Below are positions 11,290-22,564 of a stretch of DNA of 64,000 nt, in pieces. Position numbers and translations under genes: made by a program. The notes under the pieces are model-generated. The model saw only the letters and a program-made list of their open reading frames with translations. It had not been told where the DNA came from and made no database searches. Source of the DNA: Galeopsis tetrahit (lineage: Eukaryota; Streptophyta; Magnoliopsida; Lamiales; Lamiaceae); NCBI GenBank assembly GCA_963675135.1, contig OY776119.1, positions 992,001 to 1,056,000 on the forward strand, written 5' to 3'. Positions within the stretch are counted from its first letter, which is position 1. Every line of letters begins with the position of its first letter.

Positions 11290-11775
11290 TGTATTGGAGC
11301 TATCGAAGATATTATTCGATGATATTTGACAGAATATTTGATAAGATATTATTTAGTGATATTTGACAGAATATTTGATATTATGTCATGTTGACTTATT
11401 CCACAATTAATTTCCTAATTTACATATATTGGGCCAGTTGGTTAGAGAGGCCTATTCCACCATGTATTTATGTATTGCCTCACACGGCAGTTTGCAGATG
11501 AATGAGAAATATAACTTTTCATGCCTATATCTTATACAGTAAATATTATCATGGTATCAGAGCAAACCGGGCAAACGACCTGGGTTCGATTCCTGTTGAA
11601 AGCACTTCACCCATTTAAATTGTCCACTCGATGGGCCTCCTCCCCAAAAAAGGGTAAGAGGTGTTAATCCGGCCCACGAGTGAGGGGGAGTGTTAGGAAT
11701 TAATATACAAGGATAAATTCCCACCCTCTCTACAAGTTCGGACTTTTAGATGAGACGGAATTCTTTCATAGCTCC
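11290..11775 (+). mobile_element. Small copia/TRIM-like LTR element remnant with PBS and PPT
   Basis: TGGTATCAGAGC at 11552-11563 is the initiator-Met tRNA primer-binding site seen just inside the 5' LTR of Ty1/copia and TRIM elements. It follows ...TATTATCA, a possible LTR end. GAGGGGGAG at 11682-11690 is a polypurine tract directly followed by TGTTAGGAAT, a possible 3' LTR start. The internal stretch is only about 125 bases and non-coding. However, the sequence before the PBS does not resemble that after the PPT, so the two LTRs do not match as they should. It may be a chimera or truncated. Confidence 0.5.
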
Positions 11776-12667
11776 AATATATTGCAAGAATGCTGATTTG
11801 TACGTATTCATTTTATAGGTTGATGGCAACTTTGTACTCTTTGGAATCTACTCATCTTGAACAAAACGGTTGTTGCTTGATGGAAAGATTTTGTGCTCAA
11901 AGATCAAGCATTTCATTGGAAATTTAAAACAATAACTAATTCTTAGTTTCCTTAACATTAGTTCGGTGCTTTTGCTATAGGGAAGAGGCAGATGAGTTAT
12001 GCACAACACTGGAGGACTCCCCCATCTAGGACTGCCTCTGTAATTATTTCGAAAGGGAGTAGAATTTGAAGATGTTCTTCAAGTTCTTAGGTTGAGATTT
12101 GCACAATCGGGCATTCAAGAAAAGATTTGTCTACATTTTGCGTTGTTAAGTGACTTTGGATTTGGAAATTCTTTCAATGATAGATTGTCCACTGTTTATT
12201 TATAATAATAATTTTATTTTTTTTACTTATTTGACGAGCCTAATGAAATTAAAAGCCGTGCCAATCATTTTACATTTAGAAATATAATAAAACAAACAAA
12301 CTTATATATAACTAAAAAAAATGTAAAACATACACTAATTTCACTGAAAAACGTAACTCAAACATGCTACAAGTAGACCTGAGGTATTTTTAAAACCTAG
12401 TGAGTTAAAATTCGACCTAAATAGTATCGATAATATATTCACGCTGTATTGCACCAAATTTGTTTTTATAAGGCAAGATTTGGAGATGGTCAAATATGGG
12501 CCGCCGGATATGTATTAGAACCAATTAGTTTTGGATCATTTAAGGGTCTGACTATTTAATTTACACCTTCATTTCGGTTTAGAACACTCCCCCAATTGAT
12601 GCACTCCCCCTAAAATTTATCAGGATGGATGCACCCCATTTTAAATTGTCCTAAATATCATTTTGTC
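11776..12667. other. Intergenic DNA, nothing recognised
   Basis: AT-rich sequence with multiple stops in all frames. No exon, terminal repeat or RNA gene was seen. It ends where the segmental duplication begins. Confidence 0.5.
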
Positions 12668-14247
12668 TTAAAAATCTATTTACTAAACACACCCCCCTAA
12701 TTTTCCCCTTCTTCCTCTTCCTTCTTTTCCGGCCGCTCTTTCCCTCTCTCTCTCTCTCTTTTTTTTTTCTTTTTTCTGCTCCACCCCTAATTATTTGACA
12801 GAAGTGTCGTATTGTTTAAGAAAGGTAATATTCTTGCTCTAATTCTTAGCATTCCTTAATCATTACTACTAATTAAATGGAATTGTGGTTAATTCAATTG
12901 TCAAAGGCTGATCAGAGTTTTGGTGATGTTCCTAAATTTTAGGACACTGCAGGTACAATGAGGCTAAAATAGAGATATGGATCAACATTTTGCTAATGGC
13001 AATGAAATAGTAAGCCATTAGTGTGGGTGTTTGCCCTCTCAATCTGTATACATGACAAACAATACTGATTAGCCGTAAAGGTAATGACAAGGTTCAACTA
13101 TCTACTTCTCTTTGAAAACAACATTATAAAACTTGAAGCTAAAAAGGATGCACAAATTCAGCTCGTGGCTTTTCTCTACTTTAGTTACTTTACTCCATGT
13201 ATATATGTATCACAGTATCTGCCTTGGGTATGTTAGTTAAATTTAGTAAATGTATTCAATTAAGGATAAATAATGTATAGAGGTTCTCTTTTAATTTGAA
13301 CATGTTGAACAACAAAATAATTGCAAGTGCTCAATAAACACTTGAGGGACATACTGTGGTATTGTAGACAACCATTTGTAAATTTTATAATCTCTCAAGT
13401 AGTATTCCATCCCCTATCTTTGGCCGTCGTTTGTATGAATGCTTAATTCTCACATAATTAATTGTACAAATTTCGTTGAAATATTATAGTTATCAATACA
13501 TAATTAATTCTTAATTCTAAATTGATATTTTAATTGTACAAATTTCGCTCTTGAAAGCGCTAATGTGGGGTTCGAAACTGAGTACTACTTCTATTATTAT
13601 TCCACTACTACATTCTTGGTGAGCGGTAATACCACATGTACAAAAGACTAAACAAAACAATTTAACTTTACAAGTTGAAAGTCCGGGTAAACACCTCAAA
13701 AATTGAGGTGCCACCCAACCTAGTTATATATAATAGAAGATGATCCATACAACGAAATTACAGTTATCTTGATCACACTCTTGTTCTAAATTGTGAAGAG
13801 TCTGCAGGGAATCTCAACTCTCCAGTGTTCCTTCACAATGCAATACAAAATAATTAGTCATTAAAACTAAAATACAGTTACAGAGGATATATGACTCATT
13901 ATAGAAAAGGATCACCAAGAATATTTCTTCACATGACAATCCAAACTCGAAAGTTTCAAGCAGATAGCTCAGAGTGCAAATTACATCATTCACAGATGGT
14001 TTACAAATCATTCAGCTTCAACATGTATGCAAAGAGGACCTTTAATAAAAAAGCCTTCTTCATTTCAACTGTGGCTTGAGAGAAGCTAATATAGCTAACT
14101 CTTTTCAAGTTATTCCCTGCATAGCCAATAGGCAAACAGTTATCATGTTTCTTCAGATTTTCTCTTCTTCATCAAAATGCCCTATCATCAGGAAGAGGCT
14201 AATATCTCGATAAACTAATTACTTGCATTCCTGTTCCTTGTACCCAG

Positions 14248-14445
14248 ACGCTGGCCGACAAACTTGGATTGGATCGAGACAACCGATCAAACTTCAAAGC
14301 AGAATATGGGCAATACTCGACCAATGTTGAAGTGGTGTTTGCTGCTGGTGATTGTCCACGTGGACAGTCTTTGGTGGTGTGGGCCATCAATGAAGGTAGA
14401 CAAGCAGCAATTTTTGGCTATGAATTTCCAAACTCTCATTTTTAG
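14248..14445 (+). pseudogene. NADH-dependent glutamate synthase (GOGAT) terminal exon fragment, copy 1
   Basis: After a splice-acceptor-like CCCAG, the frame reads A-D-K-L-G-L-D-R-D-N-R-S-N-F-K-A-E-Y-G, then V-F-A-A-G-D-C-P-R-G-Q-S-L-V-V-W-A-I. This is the highly conserved end of plant NADH-GOGAT, the small-subunit-like domain with the second dinucleotide-binding A-A-G-D-C-R-R-G-Q-S-L-V-V-W-A-I motif. It stays open to a TAG at 14443, but after RQAA the residues depart from the family. No other GOGAT exons were recognised nearby, so it is a captured or left-behind fragment. An expressed gene is unlikely. Confidence 0.75.
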
Positions 14446-14599
14446 CACTCTATATATGTAGAGACATTAAATTAACTTGCTACTATTCATGTAAATTTTA
14501 ATGTTAATGAATGAGGGAATCTTCTATTGTGATGATTTTATTTTTATACATGACTACTTACCTTTTAAATGTGAGTTGGTTGGGGCGGTTTGTTAATTT

Positions 14600-14736
14600 T
14601 ATACAACAAGAGCCATGTTTGGCTTGGTGATGTAGGCTTGAGACTTATGAGTACGCTTCTCTGTTTTAGGTTCGAAATTTTAGAGGTGCAAAAGAATTCT
14701 TGAGAGGCCCGTCCATACCGAGGTATGCTTCTCTTT
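14600..14736 (+). mobile_element. SINE-like head fragment
   Basis: Contains GTAGGCTTGAGACTTATGAG and GGTTCGAAATT, the same order as in the SINE at 47375-47592 and the array at 33838-34140. Only one to two units remain here. Its right end fuses directly to the receptor coding sequence through a shared CTCTTTAA-type phrase, which marks a deletion junction. Confidence 0.5.
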
Positions 14737-14961
14737 AATTTTACTCCTTTTCTTCCTGCAAACACCTATTGCAATTAGCCAGATGATTCCAGATAGTTGC
14801 AGCCCCTCAGCCTGTGGCATTTTTCCCAATATCAGCTTCCCTTTCCGACTCAAACATGATCCCAAAAACTGCAGCTATTTCGACTATGAACTAACGTGCG
14901 AAAACAATGTCACCATCAGGCTAATTGATGTTTCCATAAACAATGCTAACACCTGCTCTTT
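14735..14961 (+). pseudogene. LRK10-like receptor kinase, 5' ectodomain fragment cut by CACTA insertion
   Basis: The frame begins inside the signal peptide (L-L-L-F-F-L-Q-T-P-I-A-I-S) and continues into a GUB_WAK-type ectodomain (C-S-P-S-A-C-G, N-I-S-F-P-F-R-L). It matches the complete exon at 34327. Three lesions are visible. The start codon and first residues are deleted. About 19 residues between N-N-V-T and I-R-L are missing. The frame is also interrupted at 14962 by CACTACAAAAAA. The rest of the gene does not follow on the other side of the CACTA block. It is a dead copy of the 34.3-kb locus. Confidence 0.85.
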
Positions 14962-15460
14962 CACTACAAAAAACGAGCGATTTACCGACGGACCTACCGA
15001 CGGAATTGTCGTCGGTAGGCGTGGTTTCCCGACGGAATTACCGACGGAATAATTCAGTCGGCTCTAGACTCGTCGGTACGGGTTACCGACGGAATTTTTT
15101 TTTCCGTCGGTAGTCCCGACGGATTCCCGACGGAATAAATCTGTCGAGTGTGCCGACGGATCTCATTCCGTCGGTAGTCCGAATGACCCGTTTCGAAACC
15201 GGGTCTGATATCTGTCGACAATTCCGTCGGTCCGTCTGTCGGTAGTACCGACGGACTTACCGACGGATATTTAATTTTAGCATTTTTTTTAAGAAAAATA
15301 TATCCGTCGGCTTCTGTCGGTAATTCCGTCGGTACGTGCCGACGGAACTGCCGACGGATCTAGATTTTATATTTTTTAAATTCGGGATTATATTCAGTCG
15401 GTGTCCGTCGGGGGTTCCGTCGGTAGTGCCGACGGAATTATCCGTCGGCAAGTCAACCCA
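14962..15460. repeat. Left terminus and subterminal repeats of CACTA copy A
   Basis: After the TIR come many direct and inverted copies of CCGACGGAATT, CCGTCGGTA and close variants, often back to back as palindromes. In CACTA elements such subterminal motifs are binding sites for the tnpA-type protein, so they are likely the cis sites for transposition here. The block is nearly identical to 22733-23222. Confidence 0.9.
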
Positions 15461-15486
15461 AAAAAAAAATTAATTGTCGTGGGTCC

Positions 15487-15540
15487 CCGACCCGACCCGA
15501 CCCCCGACCCGATCCGACCCGACCCCCGACCCGACCCGAA
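15487..15540 (+). repeat. (GACCC)n microsatellite, copy A
   Basis: Imperfect CCCGACCCGACC-type repeats directly after the left subterminal region. The same place in copy B (23257-23365) has a longer tract, so its length changed after duplication. Confidence 0.85.
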
Positions 15541-15569
15541 CTGTTATTAAGGCCACCATATATTATTCT

Positions 15570-15643
15570 GGCCTTGCTAGGAATCGAACCCGGGTGTGTG
15601 GGCGCCTAGTGAAGGGCGCCTACCACTCGGACAGATGTGTTAC
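15570..15643 (-). other. tRNA-like sequence inside CACTA copy A
   Basis: On the minus strand it reads CTGTCCGAGTGGTAGGCGCC, then a variable part, then CCGGGTTCGATTCCTAGCA. These resemble the A box and B box of class II (Ser/Leu-like) tRNAs. The outer ends do not pair as an acceptor stem, so it is tRNA-derived or tRNA-like and not a working tRNA gene. The same sequence is kept at 23398-23471. Confidence 0.55.
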
Positions 15644-16111
15644 TTGTTCGTAATTGTAGTATTAATTGTATATGTACTCATTTTCGACCCATTTTTTTTT
15701 TAAAATTCACAAAATTAATTTCTTTCAAATATATCAAATAATTAAATTTGAAATCTATAATTTATATTTTTATAATTTATATATTTTAAAATACTAAAAT
15801 ATTCATATTTTAACTAAAATACTAATATTTTTTTAGTAAAAAATTCATTTTTTTGCTAATTATTTTTAAAAAAAATTCATAAAATTAATTTCATTCACAT
15901 AAATTAAATAATTAAATTTGTAATATAATTTATATATTTTTAAATACTAAAATATTCATTTTTTTTACTAAAATATTCATTTTTTTGCGAATTATATTTT
16001 TTAAAAAATCAAAAAAATAATTTCTTTTCACAATTTTTAGTTGTAACTTAATGATAAATAAATATTTTTAAATTGTACATCTAATAAAATAATTAGCTTA
16101 CATTATATAAT

Positions 16112-19100
16112 TTATTCTTCATCTTCTTCCTCTTCATCTTCTTCATCTACATTTTCATTATTTGTCTCATCTTCCTCTTCATCATCATCCTCCTCCTCCT
16201 CCTCCTCCTCCTCCTCCTCCTCCTCCTCCTCCTCTTCCTCTTCATTTTCATCATCTTCCTCATTTCCATTGTCGTTTTCAATTTCGATCAATTGTGAATT
16301 TCCAGCCGTCAAGTCTACGTGGATATTCAAATCTCCCGTAAAGACTTCAGTTCTAGCCTCTATTTGTTCCGTTTGAAACGGAGAATCATCTTCATCACTC
16401 TTGTCCTTTGTAGGGACTTCTACCATTGATCTTGCCTTTACTTTGCAAACAGCGTGCCATTCAATTTTACTACGTGATGATCGTACTGGATACTTGCAGT
16501 AGTATACTTGAGATACTTGATGGGCAAATACAAATGGATCATTCCCGATATAGCTCCTTTTCGGATTAACATCGACGAGTTTGTACTCCGGATGAATCCT
16601 TGTTCCTGAAGGGCCTGAATCAAACCAATGACACTTGAACAACACTACAGTCTTTGTTGGATATCCCGGATATTCTACTTCAACGACTTCGTGCAACACC
16701 CCATAGTAGTCACTTGCATCTGCATTGTAGTTTGCACTGCTAACGCAAACACCACTGTTGGTAGTCGCTTTTCTCGATGCATACTCAGATGTATGAAATC
16801 TGTAGCCCTTCACAATATAGCCGTTGTAAGTCTTTACACGACGTAGTGGTCCTTTGCTGAGATCCTTTAAGAATCGATTCCCAAAATCGTTTGACCGTCC
16901 CTATACAGTTCAAATAATTAACATTAATTATGAATCATATTTATTTACGTAAAATTTAAGGAAATGGTACTCACACAACGTTGGAACCATCGGGCAAAAT
17001 CACGTTGAAGACGAGCATCTATATCTGTATCTGAGATGTTTTGTTCTGTTCGTCTTAGTTCTTGAGTATACATCCTAATTCACAACATCCAATCACAATT
17101 AATATTAAATTACATAAATGAAGTAATGATAAAAATATGAAATACTTACTCAATGTAAGGCTGAACTTCATCACAATTCAATAACACATACGTTTGTGCT
17201 ATTTCTGCCTCTCTGTTCGACTCCCACTCTCGTTCAGTGAATTTTTCTATTGATCGTCCCTTAGACTTGAATATAGACAGCATTCCATCAACCTCTTCAC
17301 CGATATTGTCTGTATCTCTACCACCGTAGTTACGTGGTTCACTTCTCAACCGAGTGTTGACATGGTCTTCAAAATAATAAGAACAAAACATGCCAACCTC
17401 TTCATTCAAATATGCATTAACAATCGATGCTTCCACATTTGCCTTTTGTTTAGCATTGCGTTTCAAGTTGTGGAGATATCTGATTTATAATAAAAAAACA
17501 TATATTTTAATTCAGTGAACATGCATGCATGTAGTATATATAAAAAATGAAAAATGTAAGAGTTTACCTTTCAAATGGGTACATCCACCTGTACTGCACT
17601 GGACCACAAATTCTGGCTTCATACGCTAAATGAACGGGTAAGTGTTCCATGGAGTTGAAGAAGCTAGGTGGAAAAATTTGTTCCAACTTACACAAAATCA
17701 CTGGAATATCTTGCTCCAAACGAATCATATCATCGATCTTGATCGTTGAAGATGTTAAATCTCTAAAAAAAAGACTTAATTCAGTGATAGCCCTCCACAC
17801 ATTGAGAGGAACAACGTCTCGGAACGCAATCGGTATCAAGCGCTGCATAAAAACATGACAATCGTGACTCTTCATCCCTGAAACCTTACCCCTGTTTATG
17901 TCTGCGCATCGACTCAAGTTTGACACGTAGTTGTCTGGAAAATTCAACTCGTGAATCCAACGACACAGTTGTTGTTTCTGTGGCTTGTCCAGTGTGTAGC
18001 AAGCCTTCAGATATTTACCTATACTGGGATCCTTTTCCAACTCTTGACGACGACAATAAATGTTCAGCTCTTCCCGGGACTTTGGAGTATCTTTCGTCTT
18101 GCCTTCTGTGTTCATCATTGTGTGGAACACATTATCAAACACATTCTTCTCAATGTGCATCACGTCCAAATTGTGTCGGATCAATAGTGAACTCCAGTAT
18201 GGCAAATCCCAAAAAATACTCATTTTATTCCATCCACCTGGGATTCGACCGTTGTGTTCAGCTGCATTTTCCTCAGTAGATTTTTTCAAACCCGTCCACT
18301 GAATCTCATGTAACAACGTATGTCCTGTACGGTAACATTATACTAGAAGAAATTAATAAAACATATACGTATAACATTATACTAGATCAAATAATTGTAT
18401 AATTAATTAAAATACGTACCGTTTCGAAGGGGCGGTCGATTGATTGTAACTGTTCTGTTCTTCAAGAAGTTGTTCTTATTCCTTCTAAATGGATGATCTC
18501 GAGGTAAGAACTTTCGGTGATTATCGAACCATGTAACTTTCCTACTCTTCTCAAGACTGAAAGCTTCAGAAAAATCCATACAATACGGACATGCTTGAAA
18601 ACCAGCCGTTTTCCATCCAGACAACATAGAATATGCAGGAAAATCGCTAATGGTCCACAATAAAGCAGCACGCATCGTGAAATTCTGTTTTCTGAACACA
18701 TCATACGTTTGGACACCACTTTCCCATAAAAAGATCAGGTCTTTTATAAGAGGCTGGAGATAAACGTCAAGCTTATCTTTTGGATTCGACGGACCTGGCA
18801 CCAATACAGTTAGAAACATTGTTTGAGGTTTCAAGCACATCCACGGAGGAAGATTATACGGAGTCAGAATCACCGGCCACAACGAATACTGCTTTCCAAA
18901 GCTCCCAAACGGTGCAAAACCATCAGTACACAAACCTAGCCTCACATTCCTCGGTTCAGAAGAAAAATTGGGATACACGTTGTCAAGGTGTTTCCAGGCC
19001 TCCGAGTCCGCCGGATGTCGCATCTCCCTAGACTCGGTCGAAGACGAATCTGTTGCATGCCACGTCATGTGTTGTGCTGTGGCAGTAGATTGATACAATC

Positions 19101-19602
19101 TCATTAAACGAGGAATGATTGGAAGATAATACATCTTCTTGTGTGCCACTTTCTTCTTCGACGGCTTCGATTGACCAGCGGGCCCCTTCCGACGTGGCTC
19201 TTTGTAACGAGGATGACCACACATCCTACACATGTTCAGATTGCTATCTTCATCACCCCAATATAACATGCAACCGTTTATACAACAATCAATCTTCTCG
19301 ACCGGCAATCCCATATTTTTCAGCATTTGCTTGCTTTGATGATACGTTGTAGGCACCTTATTCTCAGGAGGGCAGATCTCACTGCATAATTGTGTCATTT
19401 GCTCATATGCCCTGTTAGAAAGCTTGTTCTCGGTCTTGATAGCCATAAGTCGGGCATTAAATGACAGTTGAGAGTGTGAATCACAACCCGGATACAAATC
19501 TTGATCGAGAAATTTGAGCATTTCATAAAACCGAAATGCTTCATCCGTCGGCTCCTCTTCTACATTTGAAAAACCGGCTTCCATTATCATTGTTTGATAC
19601 AT
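16112..19602 (-). pseudogene. CACTA TNP2-type transposase gene, copy A (5' exon lost)
   Basis: Minus-strand exons: 19602-about 18420 (Transposase_21), 18316-17564 (end of Transposase_21, then DUF4218), about 17480-17146 (DUF4218), 17075-16978 (small exon) and 16900-16112 (DUF4216 plus acidic tail). Conserved blocks include C-P-Y-C-M-D-F, W-D-L-P-Y-W and L-D-V-M-H-I-E-K-N-V-F-D. This protein is the catalytic transposase of CACTA elements. The first part present in copy B (Transpos_assoc zinc-binding region with C-I-K-C-P-C-N) is missing. The homology stops at 19607 and is replaced by subterminal-type repeats, so this copy probably cannot make a full transposase. The tail is a Glu/Asp run encoded by a (TCC)n tract, five residues longer than in copy B. 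Confidence 0.85.
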
Positions 19603-19607
19603 ATTGG

Positions 19608-19740
19608 GAATTTCCGTCGACAGACTTTATTTCCGACAGAATATTTATTTCCGTCGGCAGACTTTATTTCTGACGAATATTTAATTCCGTCGGTAGACGT
19701 TATTTCCGACGGAATATTTACTTCCGTCGGTAATATTGGC
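19608..19740. repeat. Internal subterminal-type repeats, copy A
   Basis: Several units of TTTCCGTCGGYAGACTTTAT and TTTCCGACRGAATATTTA stand between the two transposase genes, where copy B has about 0.83 kb with the TNP2 5' exon and its own repeat cluster. They use the same CCGTCGG core as the element ends. Confidence 0.8.
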
Positions 19741-19977
19741 GGGATAAAATAAAAATCGAAAAAATAAAATAAAAAATACTTTACTTTATACCAAAATCTA
19801 ACGAAAAATTATGTATTATGTATAAATTAAAAAAAATAACATAAATAAACAATCCATTGACAAACATCGATCAACCGAAATAAATATGTCCAACGGAAAA
19901 TTAAATAGTTTGACAGAAAAAATAAATAGTTCGACGGAAAATTAAATAGTTCGACAGAAAAATAAATAGTTCAAACA

Positions 19978-21620
19978 TCAACCATTATACGGAAAAAACT
20001 CATCATCACCACCACCAATGAAATCCAAGCCGTCGTCGTCTGCCTCTGCATCTGGAGCATTGAAAGGGGGAACTGAACCAACCGGAGCATCGAAAGGCGG
20101 AGGGGGAACTGGACCAACCGGAGCATCGAAAGGCGGAGGGGGAACGCTCATCGCCTGTTCAAAACATGTATTTATTTGTTCAGAAGACATCCCCAACGAT
20201 CGACCCATAGTGTCAGTTAGCTGTCGGAAGTAATGGTTCATCATGTGTACTACGTTCGGGTCCGGAACAGCAGTGGAGGATACAGAGGCCTGCGATGCAC
20301 GCTGGGACGAACTGGACGACGCAGCTCTCACTGAGCGGCTCATCCGGCCAAGGCCAAGGACCCGTCCTCGATCAGCCGGGGCCTCCTCCAGGTAAATCCG
20401 GTTAAGATCAGGCGGAGGGGCGGCGCTGGGCCCGGCTTCATCAGCAGAAGCCTGTGTCGTCGCCTCTGCAATCCTCCGGTTCACATTCAACTACATAATT
20501 ACAAAAATATTAAATTAATACATAGTTCAATACATTTAATTAATTAAATATTAAAAAACACATCACAGTTTAATTAAACTTACGTGAAGCTCAGTAGTGC
20601 GTCCATATGTGGACGTCTGCGAATCTCGATCAAACGGATGAAGAACGTTCAACCGATCCACGTGAGTGGGTTCACGCCCAAGATCCCGCTCCTATTTTGT
20701 ACCAAATGAGCATATAAAAATTATTTTATATAATATTATAATATAAATAATTGAAATAAATTTAGTGAACACTTACTAGAGCAATTGAGTGCTCATACGC
20801 GGATCGGGCCCCCCCCCCCCCCCCGATGCCTTGACATCCCACCTCCCACATCACTTCTACGGTTGGCTCGAGCAGTTGCACACTTCCGCACGTACTCCGG
20901 GCTACTCCAATACGTGGTCAACGTGTTCCACACGTCGACTCCATCGTCCACCCCCAACGTCGTCTGCTCCACGCCACGACTACGCCAAGCATTCCTCCAG
21001 GTGTACATAATCTCATTATACCTAGACTGACATGAAGATACCCAGAGCCTGTGGATATCGTTGTCCGAAAAAAACTCCCTATGCCAATAAGCATGTTTCT
21101 GCACATATTCGATCAGCATATTTATCAAATAATATATATAATAAATTGTTTATTAATATTTAATTGAATGCACTCAAATACCTGAAATTCCTCCCAGTAT
21201 TCATCCTTTTTCGTCTGCGGCACCTTCAGCCAAGAGTAGGCATTCGCAGCAATCTTGCACTTAGTAATCACCTCAGTGCAAATCTTCGATATCTCATTAC
21301 CAGGAAGTAAGCTGTGACATTATATATATATTAAGAAACAAACACATTATAAATTAAAAAACGTACAAAAATTGATGCTATTAAATATTGTTAAACCTTA
21401 AAATTATTTAATTAATTACTTACTGTACATTATCTTCAATCCATATTCTCAGTCTGGTTTCTCGGGCACGCGTGGGATGTCCACGAGCTGCCGACGACTG
21501 AGATGACGGTGGCGAATGCTGTGGAACGGATGCCGACGACGTCAACGTAGCAGGCTCAACAGGCCTAAGTGAGCCTCTCCTACGTCGAGATCCTGAGGCC
21601 CCACTAGCATCTTGACTCAT
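19978..21620 (-). CDS. CACTA tnpA-type protein (Transposase_24), copy A
   Basis: Five minus-strand exons are inferred: 21620-about 21424, about 21312-21183, about 21115-20778, about 20695-20584 and 20490-19978. The order is a Ser/Arg-rich N-terminus, a helical block ending W-L-K-V-P..K-K-D-E-Y-W-E-E-F, the R-L-W-V-S-S-C-Q-S-R-Y-N block, then E-R-D-L-G-R-E-P-T-H-V-D typical of Pfam Transposase_24 (Ptta/En/Spm), and a Pro/acidic tail. In CACTA elements this class binds subterminal repeats and aids the TNP2 transposase. A run of 16 C (20809-20824) lies in the coding strand's Gly stretch and sets the frame to the next exon. The last exon differs clearly from copy B while the rest is near-identical. 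Confidence 0.75.
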
Positions 21621-21849
21621 CTATTTTAATAAATAAAATTTAAAAGTATAATAAATTAGTCAATAATTAATATAGTAATGAAATCAATAATTTTCTATTT
21701 TAATTAATAACATTTTAGTAATTTAAGTCAATAATTTCCTAATTTAATCAATAACAAAATCACGTTACTAATGAAATCAATAATTTACCATATTTAAATC
21801 ACGTTACTTAATTTAAACAATAACAATAATTACTATATTTACAACACCT

Positions 21850-22335
21850 CTACTTATAAGAATAATTACTAATTTAATCAACAATAATAACCTAGTTTAA
21901 TTATAAGAATAATTACTAATTTAATCAACAATAATAACCTAGTTTAATTATCAAAACGAACTAACAAAACTACATTATATATTTGAACTAACATACATTA
22001 ATTAATTACAATTAACCAATAAAAAATATATAATCCACGTACTAACATATATTTGAATGAATTATACATATATATTCATCAACTACGTACATGAAATTTT
22101 ATAATAATTAACATGCAATTTATAACCTCTACTTATAAGAATAATTACTAATTTAATCAACAATAATAACCTAGTTTAATTATCAAAACGAACTAACAAA
22201 ACTACATTATATATTTGAACTAACATACATTAATTAATTACAATTAACCAATAAAAAACATATATTTGAATGAATTATACATATATATTCATCAACTACG
22301 TACATGAAATTTTATAATAATTAACATGCAATTTA
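21850..22335. repeat. Tandem duplication upstream of tnpA-type gene, copy A
   Basis: A block starting TTATAAGAATAATTACTAAT and running through AACTACATTATATATTTG to ATATATATTCATCAACTACG occurs twice, about 235 bases apart. A shorter inner repeat lies at 21853-21945. Both CACTA copies share it (30450-30940), so it predates their duplication. It lies in the tnpA promoter/5' region. Confidence 0.85.
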
Positions 22336-22564
22336 TAATACAATAACTTAATTAAAATTAATTAAGAAAAAACGTACCGTTTAAATTGAAGAAAATTGGA
22401 GTAGATAATCGTAATGCCCTTTGTCGATCAATCCACGCACCACGCACAAGAAAATCCACGAACAGGAGACGAACAGGGAGAGGGGGACGAAAGCAAAAAA
22501 ATTTTTTCCCTTATGGGGGAAGAACTGCCTCTCTTCGGCAGTTCTTATAAAAAAAAAAAAATTT

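Larger units (their letters stand above)
12668..14961 (+). repeat. Segmental duplication, copy 1 (partner 31893-34630)
   Basis: From the AAAATCTATTTACTAAACAC phrase onward this stretch matches 31893-34630 almost base for base. The shared part includes a (CT)n tract, a glutamate-synthase-like fragment, a SINE-like head and the receptor ectodomain start. Copy 1 is shorter because it lacks several SINE-like units and the receptor start codon, and it ends abruptly at the CACTA terminus at 14962. The sequences left of the start differ completely, so the left breakpoint is sharp. Confidence 0.9.

Noticed and set aside
15570..15643. A functional tRNA gene on the minus strand
   Set aside because: A- and B-box-like parts are present, but the ends do not form an acceptor stem and no clear anticodon arm can be folded by eye. 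Kept only as tRNA-like.
19119..19352. Plus-strand ORFs across the TNP2 exons (same at 26933-27166)
   Set aside because: They are complementary-strand shadows of the transposase exons, repeated identically in both copies because the DNA is duplicated.
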